Positions 9,370 to 19,976 of a DNA stretch of 64,000 bases are shown piece by piece (the first letter of the stretch is position 1; each line of letters begins with the position of its first letter). Source of the stretch: Sphingomonas sp. IW22 (GTDB lineage: Bacteria; Pseudomonadota; Alphaproteobacteria; Sphingomonadales; Sphingomonadaceae); assembly GCF_041321155.1 (NCBI RefSeq), contig NZ_JBGGWB010000001.1, positions 1,809,501 to 1,873,500 on the forward strand, given 5' to 3'. A model generated the notes under the pieces. It ran no database searches. It had not been told where the DNA came from and saw nothing but the letters and a program-made list of their open reading frames with translations. Position numbers and translations under genes: made by a program.

Positions 9370-10776
9370 TCATTTCAGGCCAAGCGCGTCGCGGATGATA
9401 TAGTGCAGATCGGTTTGATCGAGGAGGCCGCTGACATTCACGGCGCGCGGGCCATAGGCAGCGATCCGCAATTGCGTGCCGGTATGCCCCTGCGATCCTT
9501 CTTCCGCCGTTCCATAATTGACGGTTAGCAGCCCGCCTTCGCGCGTTTTTAGCGTTGCCGTAAGGCCCGGCGCGCGCGTGCCGTTGCCGACGATCTGGCT
9601 GGTATGGGCATGGTCGGCGGTGACGATCACCAGCGTGTGACCATCGGCGCGCGCAAAGGCCAGCGCGACCTGAACCGCCTCGTCCAGATCGACGGTTTCG
9701 CCGATCTGGCCGCACGGATTGGCGGCATGATCCTGCTTGTCGATCGACGCGCCTTCGACCTGAAGGAAAAATCCCTTCGGATTGCCCTTGAGCAGGTCGA
9801 TGGCCTTGGTCGTCATGCTGGCCAGTGTGGGCACGCTGGCGGTGCGCTGGGCATTGTCGGCGCAGGTGATCGGCGGCTGGTCGATATTGCCGTGATGGCT
9901 CGCCTTTGGCCCCGTCCAGCGGACCGGCATGTGCCCCTCTGAAAAGATGCCGATCAGCGGCTGCCGGTCATTGGCTTCGCGCACCGCGTCCAGTTCAGCG
10001 GCGGTGCGGACGATGCGATAGCCGCGCGCCTGTGCCTGTTGGGCCAGCGTCCGGCCCTTCCACTTGCCCGCAGTCGCCGTGGCGGCAAAGCTGGCCGCGC
10101 CGCCGCCCAGCACCAGATCGGCGCGCGTATTCAGAAGCTGTTCGGTGATCGAGCCCGCACCGCCATTTTCCAGCGCATTTTCCGGGCAGGTCTGGAGCGT
10201 CTTCGTCGGCGTATAGCAGCTGCGATAGGCGACATGGGCAAGCTGCGCGCCGGGTGTGGCATCTTGGATTTCGGCGGTCGAGACATTGCCGGTCGCCAAG
10301 CCCATCGCCTTGGCCCGCTCAAGCAGGGTCGCGTGGGCCCGCCCCTGAATATCGACCCCGATCGCGCCATTATAGCTTTTCACGCCCGACGCCCATGCCG
10401 TGGCGGAGGCGGCACTGTCGGTGACATAGTTCGGTTTGCCGGTTTCGCGGTCGAGCGAATAGTGGGTGTACTGACCGGTGAACGGCAGCGCGTCGATGCC
10501 CTTGAAATAGCCCCCCGCGCCCTCCGCATAATTGCGCGCGACCGTGATTTCGGAATCACCCATGCCGTCGCCGATCAGCAGGATGACGTTGCGAACTTCA
10601 CCGTCCTTGCTCAACCGCGCATAGAGATCGCGCATGTCGCCCGGCAGTCGGCGTGCCCCGCCCGGTTCGCGCAGGTTGCCGCGCGCGGCGCGCGAAAGGT
10701 CCGGTTCCGCATCCTGTGCGACGGCAGGATATGCCGTGGTGGCAATCAGGGTGACAAGGGCCAGGCGAGCGATCAT
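9370..10776 (-). CDS. phoA: Alkaline phosphatase (PhoA family)
   Basis: Periplasmic phosphomonoesterase of 468 aa releasing phosphate from organic esters with two Zn and one Mg. The signal peptide ends at AVAQ. Then come the metal-binding [11 protein letters not shown], the nucleophile segment [35 protein letters not shown] and a C-terminal GHTG histidine site. A frame extends 24 codons upstream, but the ATG at 10776 follows a GGAG site and begins the signal peptide. It lies behind the TonB-dependent receptor, separated by a GC-rich hairpin, so it may have its own promoter or receive read-through. Confidence 0.95.
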   Translation of the reverse strand: MIARLALVTLIATTAYPAVAQDAEPDLSRAARGNLREPGGARRLPGDMRDLYARLSKDGEVRNVILLIGDGMGDSEITVARNYAEGAGGYFKGIDALPFTGQYTHYSLDRETGKPNYVTDSAASATAWASGVKSYNGAIGVDIQGRAHATLLERAKAMGLATGNVSTAEIQDATPGAQLAHVAYRSCYTPTKTLQTCPENALENGGAGSITEQLLNTRADLVLGGGAASFAATATAGKWKGRTLAQQAQARGYRIVRTAAELDAVREANDRQPLIGIFSEGHMPVRWTGPKASHHGNIDQPPITCADNAQRTASVPTLASMTTKAIDLLKGNPKGFFLQVEGASIDKQDHAANPCGQIGETVDLDEAVQVALAFARADGHTLVIVTADHAHTSQIVGNGTRAPGLTATLKTREGGLLTVNYGTAEEGSQGHTGTQLRIAAYGPRAVNVSGLLDQTDLHYIIRDALGLK

Positions 10777-10836
10777 GGGGGGAACTCCAGCGGGGATCAG
10801 CGCGCACGGGAAACGCCCGGCACGCGGGTAAGGAAT

Positions 10837-10864
10837 GCGGGCCGGCACCTTCGCACCGGCCCGC
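10837..10864 (-). terminator. Hairpin after the TonB-dependent receptor
   Basis: Perfect 9-bp stem (GCGGGCCGG with CCGGCCCGC) around a 10-nt loop, starting 8 bases past the receptor stop codon and 60 bases before phoA. There is no T-run, so it may be a weak terminator or a transcript-stabilising end that lowers expression of phoA relative to the receptor. Confidence 0.55.
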
Positions 10865-10872
10865 CGATCGGG

Positions 10873-13632
10873 TCAGAACTGGGCGCGCACGCCCAGGCTG
10901 ATACGGCTGCCCGACGATTCGTACAGGACGGGGAAGGACGGATCCATCGTGTACCCCGTCGTCATGGCATTGCCGACATTGATGCCCTGCAACTCGACCC
11001 GGAAATTGCGCGTCATCTGATAGCTGGCGGCAAAGTCGAACTGGCCATAGGCGTCGCGATAGACCGGATACATGTTGCGTTCGATCCGCTCCACATACGC
11101 ACCCTTGCGGTTGTACGACACGCGCACGGACACCGGACCCCGATCGTAGAACACCGTCGCGTTATAGACGGTATCCGCCAGCCCGATCGGCGAAGTGTCG
11201 ACGCCCAGGTCCGACTGGCCCGTCAGCGAACTGTCGAGAAACGTCACATTGGCGTTCACGCCGAACCCGTCCGCCCATTCGGCGAACATGCCGAACGGGA
11301 TGACCGCATTCAGCTCGACGCCGCTGACGTCGTACGCGCCCTCGGCATTGACCGGCTGATAGACATCGAATTCATAAACGCCGTCGATCGTGCCGTTCGC
11401 ATTGTACTTGGTCACGTTCGGCACCGTGCCGGTCAGGCTGTTCTGGACGACGCCCTTGATCTTCTTCCAGAAATAGGATGCCGCCAGGATGCCGCCCCGA
11501 CCGAAATACTTCTCCGCGCCGATTTCCCACTGATCGGCATCGGTGGGCTTCAGGTTCGGATTGCCGTCGGTGAACCGGAAATCGTTGAAGCTGGCGGTGC
11601 GCTTGTACGCCAGGTCGGTCAGCGCCGGGCGGATCAGCGTCTGCGACGCCGCGGCGCGCAGGAACAGGCTGTCCGTCAGTTCGGCATGGGCGTTGAACGA
11701 GGGCAGGAACTTCTCGTAACGACCCGTGCTGGCGACCGGCTCATCGGTATAACCGGTGCTGCCATCGGGGTTCTGGATCTGGAAGAATCCTTCCGACCGG
11801 ATCGTCGTCCGCAGATACCGGCCGCCCAGATTGACGAACACCGGCACCGGCACGTCGAAGCGGAAATCGGCCATCGCATAGCCCGCGATCGTTTCCTCGC
11901 TGACCTTGTAGTAATTGCCGTCGCTGAACGGCGTGACAAAGCCGGCGGGGCGGAAGAAGTCGCGAGCATATTCGTTCGAGATTTGCGACCAGTTCAGGTC
12001 GCGCGCCTGATAATCCTTGCCGCCCGTAATCTCGGTGACAGGGGTCAGCGGGCTGTCCGCCAGCGTGCGGCGATTGACATAGTCGGTGCTGCCGCGCGTC
12101 GGCCCCTGAATACGCTCCTCGCCATATTCGCGCTCGTTCGTCTTGTTGGTATAGCGTGCGCCGATATGGATTTGGCGCAGGAACGTCTCGCCGAAATCAT
12201 ATCCGACATCGGCCTGCGCCGCATATTTGTCGTCCTTTATCTGTTCGCGCTGCGTCTCATACGCTTCGAACAGATAGGCGCCGGGCGCATTGTACATGTC
12301 GATCGTGCGCGGATTGTCGCTGGGGATCGTCTCACCCCCGTTTTCCGTATAGCGGGTGCGCGACGGGGCATAGGCGACGTGCTTCAGATTGGCGCTGTCC
12401 AGCGTCTTGCGCGCGCCGGAATAGCCGCCCAGTGCGTTGATCGTCCAGCGATCGCTCGTCCAGTTCATCTCGCCGCCGAACTGGCGATAATCGGTTTCGC
12501 GGATGAACTCCTTGCTCAGAAATTCATGCTGCGTGTTCTTGTACGACACGTCGCGCAGAACGATGATGCCGTCCTTCGCCAAGGTGGTCGCGTCGAAATC
12601 GTGAATGACTTCAATGGTCGAATTGCTCGACGCGGAATAGCCCGCCGCATCATATTCGTCCTCGGTCACGTCATAGGCGCCGACGAAAGCGTCGAAGGCG
12701 ATGCTGAAATTGTCGCTCGGCTTGTACTGGACCGAACCCGACAGGCCCAGACGGTCCTGATCGTTCTGATAAACGCGGTCACCGACCTTATCGAGGAAGA
12801 CGATGCGGTTCTTGTCGGCATCGGTAAAGGTGATCCCGGCATCGCGCTGAAGGACGGCGATCGCCTGATTCCGGTTCGCGCCCGTGCGGTCGGTCCAGCG
12901 CGAAATCGGGCGGAAGTTGATGCCCGAATTGCTGTCTGTCCGGTTGGTCCGCTGCTGCTTGGCGACCGACACCAGCACCCCGAAATCGCCAAAGGTCTGG
13001 CTGGCGAGGAACGAGAAGTTCGGATCGATCTCTTCCGAGATCGAATTGTACGCGCCCTCGACGCTGCCGACCAGGCGAAGGCCGGGATTGTCGAACGGAC
13101 GCGCGGTCTTGATATAGACCGAACCGGCAATGCCGCCTTCTTCATCGGCGGCGGTCGGGGACTTCTGCACCGTGACCGACTGAATGAGTTCGGACGCGAA
13201 GATGTCGAACTCGACATCGCGGCCACCCGAACCCGATGCAGTCGCCAGCTTGTTGATCGACACGAAGGTGAATTCCGTCGGCAGGCCGCGCACGTTCACG
13301 CGCGTGCCCAGGCCCCGGTTCCGCTCGATCGCGACGCCGGGGATGCGCTGCAACGCTTCCGACAGATTCTGTTCGGGAAAGTCGGCGATGTCCGTGGCGA
13401 CGATCGAGTCCGAAAAGCCGATCGTGTTGCGCTTCAGCTCGATCGCTTCGTCCAGGCTGCGGCGATAGCCGGAAACCACGATGTCCGGATCGGTCGCGTC
13501 CTCGCTGACCGGATTGCTGGTGGCGGTCGCGACTGGCGCTTCCTGAGCAATGGCGGGCGTCGCGGCCAGCACGGCCAGCGACGTTCCCATCAGCAATTGG
13601 ATCGAATGCGCGCGGTTGAATGGATTTCGCAT
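10873..13632 (-). CDS. TonB-dependent receptor
   Basis: 919-aa outer-membrane active transporter powered by TonB/ExbBD. A signal peptide (MRNPFNRAH..., cleavage near AIAQ) is followed by a plug with the DIVVSGYRRSLDEA TonB-box-like region, LSEALQRIPGVAIERN and RVNVRGLP, then a large beta-barrel ending in SLGVRAQF with the terminal aromatic residue. The pattern fits the Caulobacter/Xanthomonas-type receptor subfamily common in sphingomonads. The frame is open 66 codons further, but the ATG at 13632 has an AAGGGGGG site and starts the signal peptide. Neighbours are alkaline phosphatase and a phospholipase-C-like enzyme, so an organophosphate ligand is a reasonable inference. Confidence 0.95.
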   Translation of the reverse strand: MRNPFNRAHSIQLLMGTSLAVLAATPAIAQEAPVATATSNPVSEDATDPDIVVSGYRRSLDEAIELKRNTIGFSDSIVATDIADFPEQNLSEALQRIPGVAIERNRGLGTRVNVRGLPTEFTFVSINKLATASGSGGRDVEFDIFASELIQSVTVQKSPTAADEEGGIAGSVYIKTARPFDNPGLRLVGSVEGAYNSISEEIDPNFSFLASQTFGDFGVLVSVAKQQRTNRTDSNSGINFRPISRWTDRTGANRNQAIAVLQRDAGITFTDADKNRIVFLDKVGDRVYQNDQDRLGLSGSVQYKPSDNFSIAFDAFVGAYDVTEDEYDAAGYSASSNSTIEVIHDFDATTLAKDGIIVLRDVSYKNTQHEFLSKEFIRETDYRQFGGEMNWTSDRWTINALGGYSGARKTLDSANLKHVAYAPSRTRYTENGGETIPSDNPRTIDMYNAPGAYLFEAYETQREQIKDDKYAAQADVGYDFGETFLRQIHIGARYTNKTNEREYGEERIQGPTRGSTDYVNRRTLADSPLTPVTEITGGKDYQARDLNWSQISNEYARDFFRPAGFVTPFSDGNYYKVSEETIAGYAMADFRFDVPVPVFVNLGGRYLRTTIRSEGFFQIQNPDGSTGYTDEPVASTGRYEKFLPSFNAHAELTDSLFLRAAASQTLIRPALTDLAYKRTASFNDFRFTDGNPNLKPTDADQWEIGAEKYFGRGGILAASYFWKKIKGVVQNSLTGTVPNVTKYNANGTIDGVYEFDVYQPVNAEGAYDVSGVELNAVIPFGMFAEWADGFGVNANVTFLDSSLTGQSDLGVDTSPIGLADTVYNATVFYDRGPVSVRVSYNRKGAYVERIERNMYPVYRDAYGQFDFAASYQMTRNFRVELQGINVGNAMTTGYTMDPSFPVLYESSGSRISLGVRAQF

Positions 13633-13931
13633 GAAGTTGCCCCCCTTGGGCACATGAATGGCGGCCGCCGCAGACCCGAAGACACAGGCCAGCGGCGTCC
13701 GAACCACAGGGGGTCCGCACGGGTGGCGCGCCTGGCGAGCATGCAGCGATGATTGCGTCCGGCGGCCATGCATCCGGACGCTCTGGCTCTCCAAGCCGGG
13801 TCGACGATGTTTCGCCCGACCGGCTCGCAACGCCGGTGAAGAACGGATGTTACGTGTTCTTTGCGGAACGAAGAATCTTAGGTGTCATTCATAAAAATGA
13901 TTGGGAATAGGGTCGCCGTGCCCCGCGGCCT

Positions 13932-15002
13932 TCACCGATCCTCAAGCTCGCCGCAGCCCGCAGGGCGGCGGACCGGGTTGCAGCGCGCAATCCGCCCATC
14001 GAGCAGCGCCACGCGATAATCGCCGGGGAAACGGGGGTCGGGCCATAGATAATCGGTCGAGACATATTGCGCGCCCACCGCAAGCGCGGCGTCGCGACGC
14101 CGGGTGTCGTTAACGCGCGCCTCACGGGTATCGGCATCGGCGCGGGTGCGGACCAGAAAACCGGCTGCGACCGCGCGCGCAATACGTGCGCCGTCGCCGA
14201 TCGGATCGTTGAGCGTCAGATAGGCCGCCGCAGGCGACGACTCGTCGGTATTGATGAAGAACACCCGTCCTTCCAGCGACCGGCGCGCGCCGCGATAGAT
14301 CGCCACCTTTTCGGGCGGTTCGTCCAGCGCGAACAGAAACTTGCCCCGCGATGCCGCCAGCGTTGGCCAGTTGTTCGCCAGCACCGCGTCGCGCAGCGTC
14401 GGGTAGTCGCCCTGCACATCATCGGGCGTCACCAGGTTGCCGGGCGACATCACGCTGCGGATCTCCGCGTCGAGCGAGTCATATGCCGCGGCATCGAAGG
14501 GCAGGGCGTCGATCCCGCCGCGCGCGGCGTTGCGATCCTGCTTGGCGTTGAACATCAACAGGATCGGGACATGGCGCGGATGGGCGTCCGACCATCGGCG
14601 GATGATTCCCAGACACTCTGTCAGCAGCACGCAGCTGGACGAGTTGTCGATGCCGGCAATGTGCAGCACCTTGAAACCGGGCCTTTGCAGGCGCGGATCG
14701 CGCGCGTCGCCGGCATAATGGCCGCCCGCCGGATCATAATTTACGTCGATCTCAAGCTGGCGGGCACCCGCGTCCAACTGTTCCACAAGCGGCCGGTGAC
14801 CGTAATCCAGCGCGTCGGCCATGGCCGGATCGCTGCGCCGCAGTCGCGCCATCGTCGCTTGCGGCATGGGCAGCTTGTAGCTGTTGTGCGTCCCGACCGT
14901 TGCGATGTCGTTCAGCCGCAAGGGTGCGTCCTGAGCCGCGACGGGCGCGGCGCCGAACGCCATAGCGGCGGTGAGCCATGTGCGGGCCATGCGATTGAGC
15001 AT
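13932..15002 (-). CDS. Secreted Ca2+-dependent phosphoinositide phospholipase C-like protein
   Basis: 356 aa with a signal peptide ending at VAAQ. It belongs to the PLC-like phosphodiesterase TIM-barrel group: VGTHNSYKLP carries the first catalytic His, LEIDVNYDPAGG the metal-binding acidic pair, KVLHIAGID the second His, and FLFALDE a later strand. It should cleave phosphodiester head groups of phosphoinositides or similar lipids outside the inner membrane. A TTG start 12 bases upstream is possible; the ATG at 15002 is preferred. It is upstream of, and in line with, the receptor and alkaline phosphatase genes, suggesting a phosphate-scavenging set. Confidence 0.85.
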   Translation of the reverse strand: MLNRMARTWLTAAMAFGAAPVAAQDAPLRLNDIATVGTHNSYKLPMPQATMARLRRSDPAMADALDYGHRPLVEQLDAGARQLEIDVNYDPAGGHYAGDARDPRLQRPGFKVLHIAGIDNSSSCVLLTECLGIIRRWSDAHPRHVPILLMFNAKQDRNAARGGIDALPFDAAAYDSLDAEIRSVMSPGNLVTPDDVQGDYPTLRDAVLANNWPTLAASRGKFLFALDEPPEKVAIYRGARRSLEGRVFFINTDESSPAAAYLTLNDPIGDGARIARAVAAGFLVRTRADADTREARVNDTRRRDAALAVGAQYVSTDYLWPDPRFPGDYRVALLDGRIARCNPVRRPAGCGELEDR

Positions 15003-15330
15003 GTGCAGTTCCAATTCGTGACGCCGATCGCGTGGATACGGCCGGTTGCTGCCCGGTGGCGTCCGTTTATTGCCATAGCGTGACGGTGCGGGTGCGCGAG
15101 CGCGGAATACGCGTCGGGCCGGCGGCTCGGCGTAACACGATGACGCCCCCCGTTATCCGGCTGGGCCTGAGCAATACCAAACGATCCGGGGTCCGGGCCG
15201 CCCTCCCGCGGCGTTTTTTCGCCTGTTTTCGCCGGTTCGGGCACTGAACCGATGCCGTTTGCAGCATGATGGATGGCAAAAGGCCCGCACCTGCGGATAA
15301 GGAAGGCGTTCCACAACATGAGAGCATGAC
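15003..15330. other. Divergent promoter region (phospholipase / HU) with a plus-strand terminator-like hairpin
   Basis: 328 bp. It should hold the HU promoter and the phospholipase promoter; I could not place either confidently. At 15197-15219 a plus-strand stem (GCCGC/GCGGC, loop of 6) is followed by six T residues, yet no plus-strand gene precedes it. An in-frame-terminated mini reading frame (ATG AGA GCA TGA at 15319) sits just before the HU start. Confidence 0.4.
15197..15219 (+). terminator. Intrinsic-terminator-like hairpin with T6 tail
   Basis: Five-bp GC stem with a CCTCCC loop and TTTTTT at 15214-15219. No plus-strand coding gene lies upstream within the gap, so it could end a small RNA or be chance. 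Confidence 0.35.
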
Positions 15331-15606
15331 ATGAACAATTCCGACCTCGCCGACCGCATCGCCGACAGCCACGGCGTCAGCAAGGCCGACGCCCGCAAGC
15401 TCGTCGACGGCGTCTTTGCCGCTATCGTCGATGCCGCTGCCGGCGGCGACGAGATCGCCCTTAGCGGCTTCGGCAAGTTCAAGGTCAAGGACAGCCCGGC
15501 GCGCGAAGGTCGCAACCCTTCGACCGGCGAGACCATCCAGATCGCCGCCTCCAAGAAGCTCGGCTTCACGCCCGCCAAGGCGGTCAAGGACAAGCTCAAC
15601 GCCTAA
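15331..15606 (+). CDS. hup: HU family DNA-binding protein
   Basis: 91-aa nucleoid protein that binds and bends DNA as a dimer. It has the full HU/IHF fold: N-terminal helices (NSDLADRIADSHGVSKADARKL), the GFGKFKV turn, and the arm motif GRNPSTGETIQIAASK with the conserved Pro that intercalates into DNA, ending in FTPAKAVKDKLN. Single gene with its own terminator just downstream. Length and sequence are typical, so the call is firm. Confidence 0.97.
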   Translation: MNNSDLADRIADSHGVSKADARKLVDGVFAAIVDAAAGGDEIALSGFGKFKVKDSPAREGRNPSTGETIQIAASKKLGFTPAKAVKDKLNA

Positions 15607-15612
15607 CATAAA

Positions 15613-15641
15613 CCGCCCCGTCCGCATGGCGGGCGGGGCGG
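15613..15641 (+). terminator. GC-rich terminator hairpin after HU
   Basis: 13-bp stem with a single mismatch (CCGCCCCGTCCGC against GCGGGCGGGGCGG) and a 3-nt ATG loop, 7 bases past the HU stop. No T-run follows, as is common in very GC-rich genomes. Confidence 0.65.
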
Positions 15642-15843
15642 CGATGACTGAACGACGTCGATTGCCTTGAGGAGCGAAGACCCATAGCGGTCGAGCACGG
15701 ATACTCGATCGACAAGCCTGCACTGAAAATACTGTCCGGGACCACTGATCGCTTCGATGACTTAGTCGTGAGGAATTGCGCCGCACCGGCATGAATCAGC
15801 GCTGTTTCCCCTGCGGGCGGCCGCGCCTGTGGGAGAAAATACC

Positions 15844-17130
15844 GTGGTTCATGGCGTCGTCGTCACCCCGTTTGATGCAGCCGCGATCCTCATCGTACTT
15901 GCCGCCGTGCTGGGGTATCTGAACTACCGCTTCCTGCATCTGCCGCAGGCAATCGGGCTGACGATCATGGGGGCGGTCGCCTCGCTGATTGTCGTCGGGA
16001 TCGACCGGCTGTTGCCGTCCAGCACGATCGGCGAGGATGTGGTCGGCTTCATCTCAGGCATCGACTTCCATACGACGCTAATGGACGGGATGCTGTCCTT
16101 TCTGCTCTTCGCCGGTGCGCTTCACGTCAACTGGATCGAGATGCGGCGTGGGGGTTGGCCGATCCTGGCACTGAGCACGGTCGGCGTGCTGATCTCGACC
16201 GCCGTTGTCGGCGGCGGCTTTCACCTGTTGTCCGGCCTTATCGGCTACTCGGTTCCGCTGCTGTGGTGCTTGGTGTTCGGCGCGCTGATCAGCCCGACCG
16301 ATCCGGTCGCCGTGATGAGCATCCTGAAGCGCGCCGAGGTTTCTCCAACCCTGGAAGCGACCGTCGCGGGCGAGAGTCTGTTCAACGACGGCGTTGGCGT
16401 GGTGGTGTTCGCAATCATCCTTGCCGCTGCGCTTGGAGCCGAACCCTTTTCGATGGCCCATGCGGCGCACCTGTTCGCCGTCGAAGCTGGCGGCGGCGTG
16501 CTTTTGGGTCTGACGATCGGATGGCTCGGCTACCGCGCCATGCGCTCGATCGACGAGTATAACGTCGAGGTCATGATCAGCCTCGCGGTCGTCATGGGCG
16601 GCTATGCCCTGGCGAGCCGGCTGCACGTCAGTGGCCCGGTGGCGATGGCGGTCGCGGGGCTGATCATCGGCAATCCGGGCGTCGCGAACGCGATGAGCGA
16701 CAAGACACGCGATTATCTGCTCAAGTTCTGGGCCCTGATCGACGAGATCCTGAACGCCGTGCTGTTCCTGCTGATCGGGCTGGAAGTCGTGACCATCCCC
16801 TCCGATCTGCGGCTGATGGTGCTGGGTGTCGCGGCAATCCCGCTGGTTTTGCTTGCCCGTTCGATTGCGGTGGTGGCGCCGCTCGCTGCCATGCGACCGT
16901 TCCTGTCGCTTGGCGCACTCGCCCCGATCACGCTGATCTGGGGCGGCCTGCGCGGCGGCATCTCGATCGCGCTGGCGCTTGGCCTACCGGAAGGCCCGGC
17001 GCGATCGGTCGCGCTCGCGGCAACATATATCGTGGTGCTGTTTTCGGTCATCGTTCAGGGCGGCACGGTCGAGCGGGTGCTGGCCTGGCGGACGGGACTT
17101 TTGGCGCTCGGCACGAAGGATAGGCCATGA
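15844..17130 (+). CDS. CPA1-type Na+/H+ antiporter
   Basis: Inner-membrane sodium/proton exchanger of about 428 aa with 11-13 hydrophobic segments. The CPA1/NhaP signatures are present: GALISPTDPVAVMSILKR and VAGESLFNDGVGVVVF, where the ND pair binds the ion, and WGGLRGGISIALAL near the C-terminus. It lacks the long cytoplasmic tail of the YjcE type. The frame is open from a GTG at 15829, but GGGAG sits eight bases before the GTG at 15844, so I place the start there. Single gene; a hairpin follows its stop. Confidence 0.92.
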   Translation: MVHGVVVTPFDAAAILIVLAAVLGYLNYRFLHLPQAIGLTIMGAVASLIVVGIDRLLPSSTIGEDVVGFISGIDFHTTLMDGMLSFLLFAGALHVNWIEMRRGGWPILALSTVGVLISTAVVGGGFHLLSGLIGYSVPLLWCLVFGALISPTDPVAVMSILKRAEVSPTLEATVAGESLFNDGVGVVVFAIILAAALGAEPFSMAHAAHLFAVEAGGGVLLGLTIGWLGYRAMRSIDEYNVEVMISLAVVMGGYALASRLHVSGPVAMAVAGLIIGNPGVANAMSDKTRDYLLKFWALIDEILNAVLFLLIGLEVVTIPSDLRLMVLGVAAIPLVLLARSIAVVAPLAAMRPFLSLGALAPITLIWGGLRGGISIALALGLPEGPARSVALAATYIVVLFSVIVQGGTVERVLAWRTGLLALGTKDRP

Positions 17131-17138
17131 AGGCCATG

Positions 17139-17168
17139 TCCTGCGCCCAAGCCTGTGGTTGCGCAGGA
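17139..17168 (+). terminator. Hairpin after the antiporter gene
   Basis: Perfect 8-bp stem (TCCTGCGC with GCGCAGGA) and 14-nt loop, starting nine bases after the antiporter stop. The loop can add three more pairs. No T-run. Confidence 0.5.
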
Positions 17169-17473
17169 GCTGCCGGGTTGAACCGGTGATCCTGGCCTGA
17201 GCCCGCCCGATCGCCGCCGCACCTGCCAGGTCACGAATTGGTCGCCGATTGATGGCGTTAGCAATGTCGCTACGCTCCGCCGCGCGGTTTCAGGACGATC
17301 GAACCCGTGTGGGAAAAGGGCGTGTCAGAACGGAACGTCCGGACCGCTCAGGCGCTTTGCTGTCAACGTGTGTGACCGACGACGACTCTATCACGGCACA
17401 GGCGACCATGCGTCAAGCTGACATGAGAAACGCCGTATGAGCTGACGCACCTGATCTGACAGGGAACCGCAAT
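17169..17473. other. Intergenic region upstream of the Tat-exported SDR
   Basis: About 305 bp without a gene. It must contain the SDR promoter. A GGAAC near 17331 resembles the -35 of general-stress ECF promoters, but no CGTT follows at 16-17 bases, so I do not call it. Confidence 0.35.
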
Positions 17474-18484
17474 ATGCACAAAGACGACACGTCGGCATCA
17501 CGTCGGCAAGTAATGGGCGCGATGGCTCTCGGCCTGGCTGGAAGCACTGCGGCCGCACAAGCGGCACCAGGGTCGGGACAAGCGACAGCCACCGCTGCGC
17601 CTGCGACGAAGCGCAACCCGGTGAACAAATATCCCAAGCCTCCCTTTCCGCGTCAGCCACAGGAGGCCCCCGGTCTCGCAAGCGAGATGACGCCGCGCCC
17701 CGATCATGGCGAGAAAAGCTATCGCGGTTCCGGCCGACTTGCTGGTCGCAAGGCGCTGATCACCGGCGGCGACAGTGGTATCGGAAGGGCCGCTGCCATC
17801 GCCTACGCCCGAGAGGGCGCGGATGTCGCCATCGGTTATCTCCCGGTCGAAGAACCCGACGCGCGTGAGGTAATCGCGCTGATCCGTGCCGAAGGGCGCA
17901 AGGCGGTTGCGATACCGGGCGACATTCGGACCGAAGCCTTTTGTCAGGAGATGGTGAAAAAGGCCGTCAGCGAACTCGGCGGCCTGGACATCCTGGTCAA
18001 CAATGCCGGTGAACAGAAATCGGTCGACGCACTTGCGGACGTCACATCGAAGCAGTTCGATTCGACGTTCAAGACCAATGTCTATGCGCCGTTCTGCATC
18101 ACCAAGGCGGCTCTGCCGCACATGGGCGAAGGTTCAGCGATTATCATCACAGCATCGGTGCAGGCCTATGATCCCGGTGCTTCGCTATTCGACTATGCGC
18201 AGACAAAGGCTGCCAATGTCGCGTTCGCAAAATCCCTGGCGAAACAGCTTGGCCCAAAGGGGATACGCGTCAATGCGGTCGCCCCGGGTCCCTTCTGGAC
18301 GCCGCTTCAGCCCAGCGGTGGCCAGCCGCAGGACAAGCTGACCCAATTCGGCGCGGATACGCCACTCGGTCGGCCCGGCCAGCCTGCGGAGATCGCGCCG
18401 CTGTACGTCACACTCGCATCTGCCGAGACGAGTTACTCCAGTGGGCAGGTCTTCGGTGCGTCAGGCGGCACTGGCACCGACTGA
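17474..18484 (+). CDS. Tat-exported SDR family oxidoreductase (YghA-like)
   Basis: 336 aa. The N-terminus carries a twin-arginine-type signal (SRRQVMGAMALGLAG, cleavage near AQA), then a Pro-rich linker with KYPKPPFPRQPQE, then a classical SDR domain from about 90. That domain has TGGDSGIGRAAAIAYAREGA, NNAGEQ and the catalytic Ser/Tyr/Lys in ITASVQAY...YAQTKAANV. This matches the YghA/YdaD/general-stress SDR group, here with an export signal. The start at 17474 is preceded by AGGGAA. Substrate unknown. Confidence 0.88.
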   Translation: MHKDDTSASRRQVMGAMALGLAGSTAAAQAAPGSGQATATAAPATKRNPVNKYPKPPFPRQPQEAPGLASEMTPRPDHGEKSYRGSGRLAGRKALITGGDSGIGRAAAIAYAREGADVAIGYLPVEEPDAREVIALIRAEGRKAVAIPGDIRTEAFCQEMVKKAVSELGGLDILVNNAGEQKSVDALADVTSKQFDSTFKTNVYAPFCITKAALPHMGEGSAIIITASVQAYDPGASLFDYAQTKAANVAFAKSLAKQLGPKGIRVNAVAPGPFWTPLQPSGGQPQDKLTQFGADTPLGRPGQPAEIAPLYVTLASAETSYSSGQVFGASGGTGTD

Positions 18485-18547
18485 ACCCAACAGAGCGGTA
18501 ACATTTGTAAAAAGGGCGAACAGTTCATCGCGATGCCGGAGGGTGTT

Positions 18548-18565
18548 GGCGGAATGAAATCCGCC
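18548..18565. terminator. Small inverted repeat between convergent genes
   Basis: GGCGGA-ATGAAA-TCCGCC, a 6-bp stem and 6-nt loop, placed between the stops of the plus-strand SDR and the minus-strand esterase. It could end transcription in both directions. Short, so only a candidate. Confidence 0.35.
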
Positions 18566-18624
18566 CACCGCTGCTGCATTGCCCTGCCGAAATGATTGGC
18601 CGGGCAGCCAGCCCGTCCAGCGGA

Positions 18625-19857
<1,233 letters not shown>

Positions 19858-19937
19858 CTATTACTCGGAGTTATCTTGGAAATGGGAGGCGGATGCAAGG
19901 CGTCAGATCATCGTCTGCTGTGTGGAGATTACGGGCA

Positions 19938-19967
19938 CGGGCGCCTGCCCCGGCGGGAAGGCGCCCG
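19938..19967 (-). terminator. Terminator hairpin of the L-sugar operon
   Basis: Perfect 9-bp stem (CGGGCGCCT with AGGCGCCCG) and 12-nt loop, beginning about ten bases after the stop of the FAH-family gene, the last of the run that starts at 29167. Confidence 0.6.
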
Positions 19968-19976
19968 GCCAGTCGG

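Noticed and set aside
10039..13752. Very long plus-strand open frame (over 1200 codons) opposite the TonB-dependent receptor and alkaline phosphatase
   Set aside because: Composition is Arg/Asp/Ile-rich with no recognisable domain and no ribosome site; it is the antisense shadow expected in GC-rich DNA, while the minus strand has clear homology.
13875..13905. Possible Pho box (TGTCATTCATAAAAATGA)
   Set aside because: Only one half-site resembles the consensus and the orientation relative to the receptor promoter is wrong; kept only as a remark.
17325..17360. Possible EcfG-type stress promoter (GGAAC) upstream of the Tat-SDR
   Set aside because: No CGTT-like -10 at 16-17 bases.
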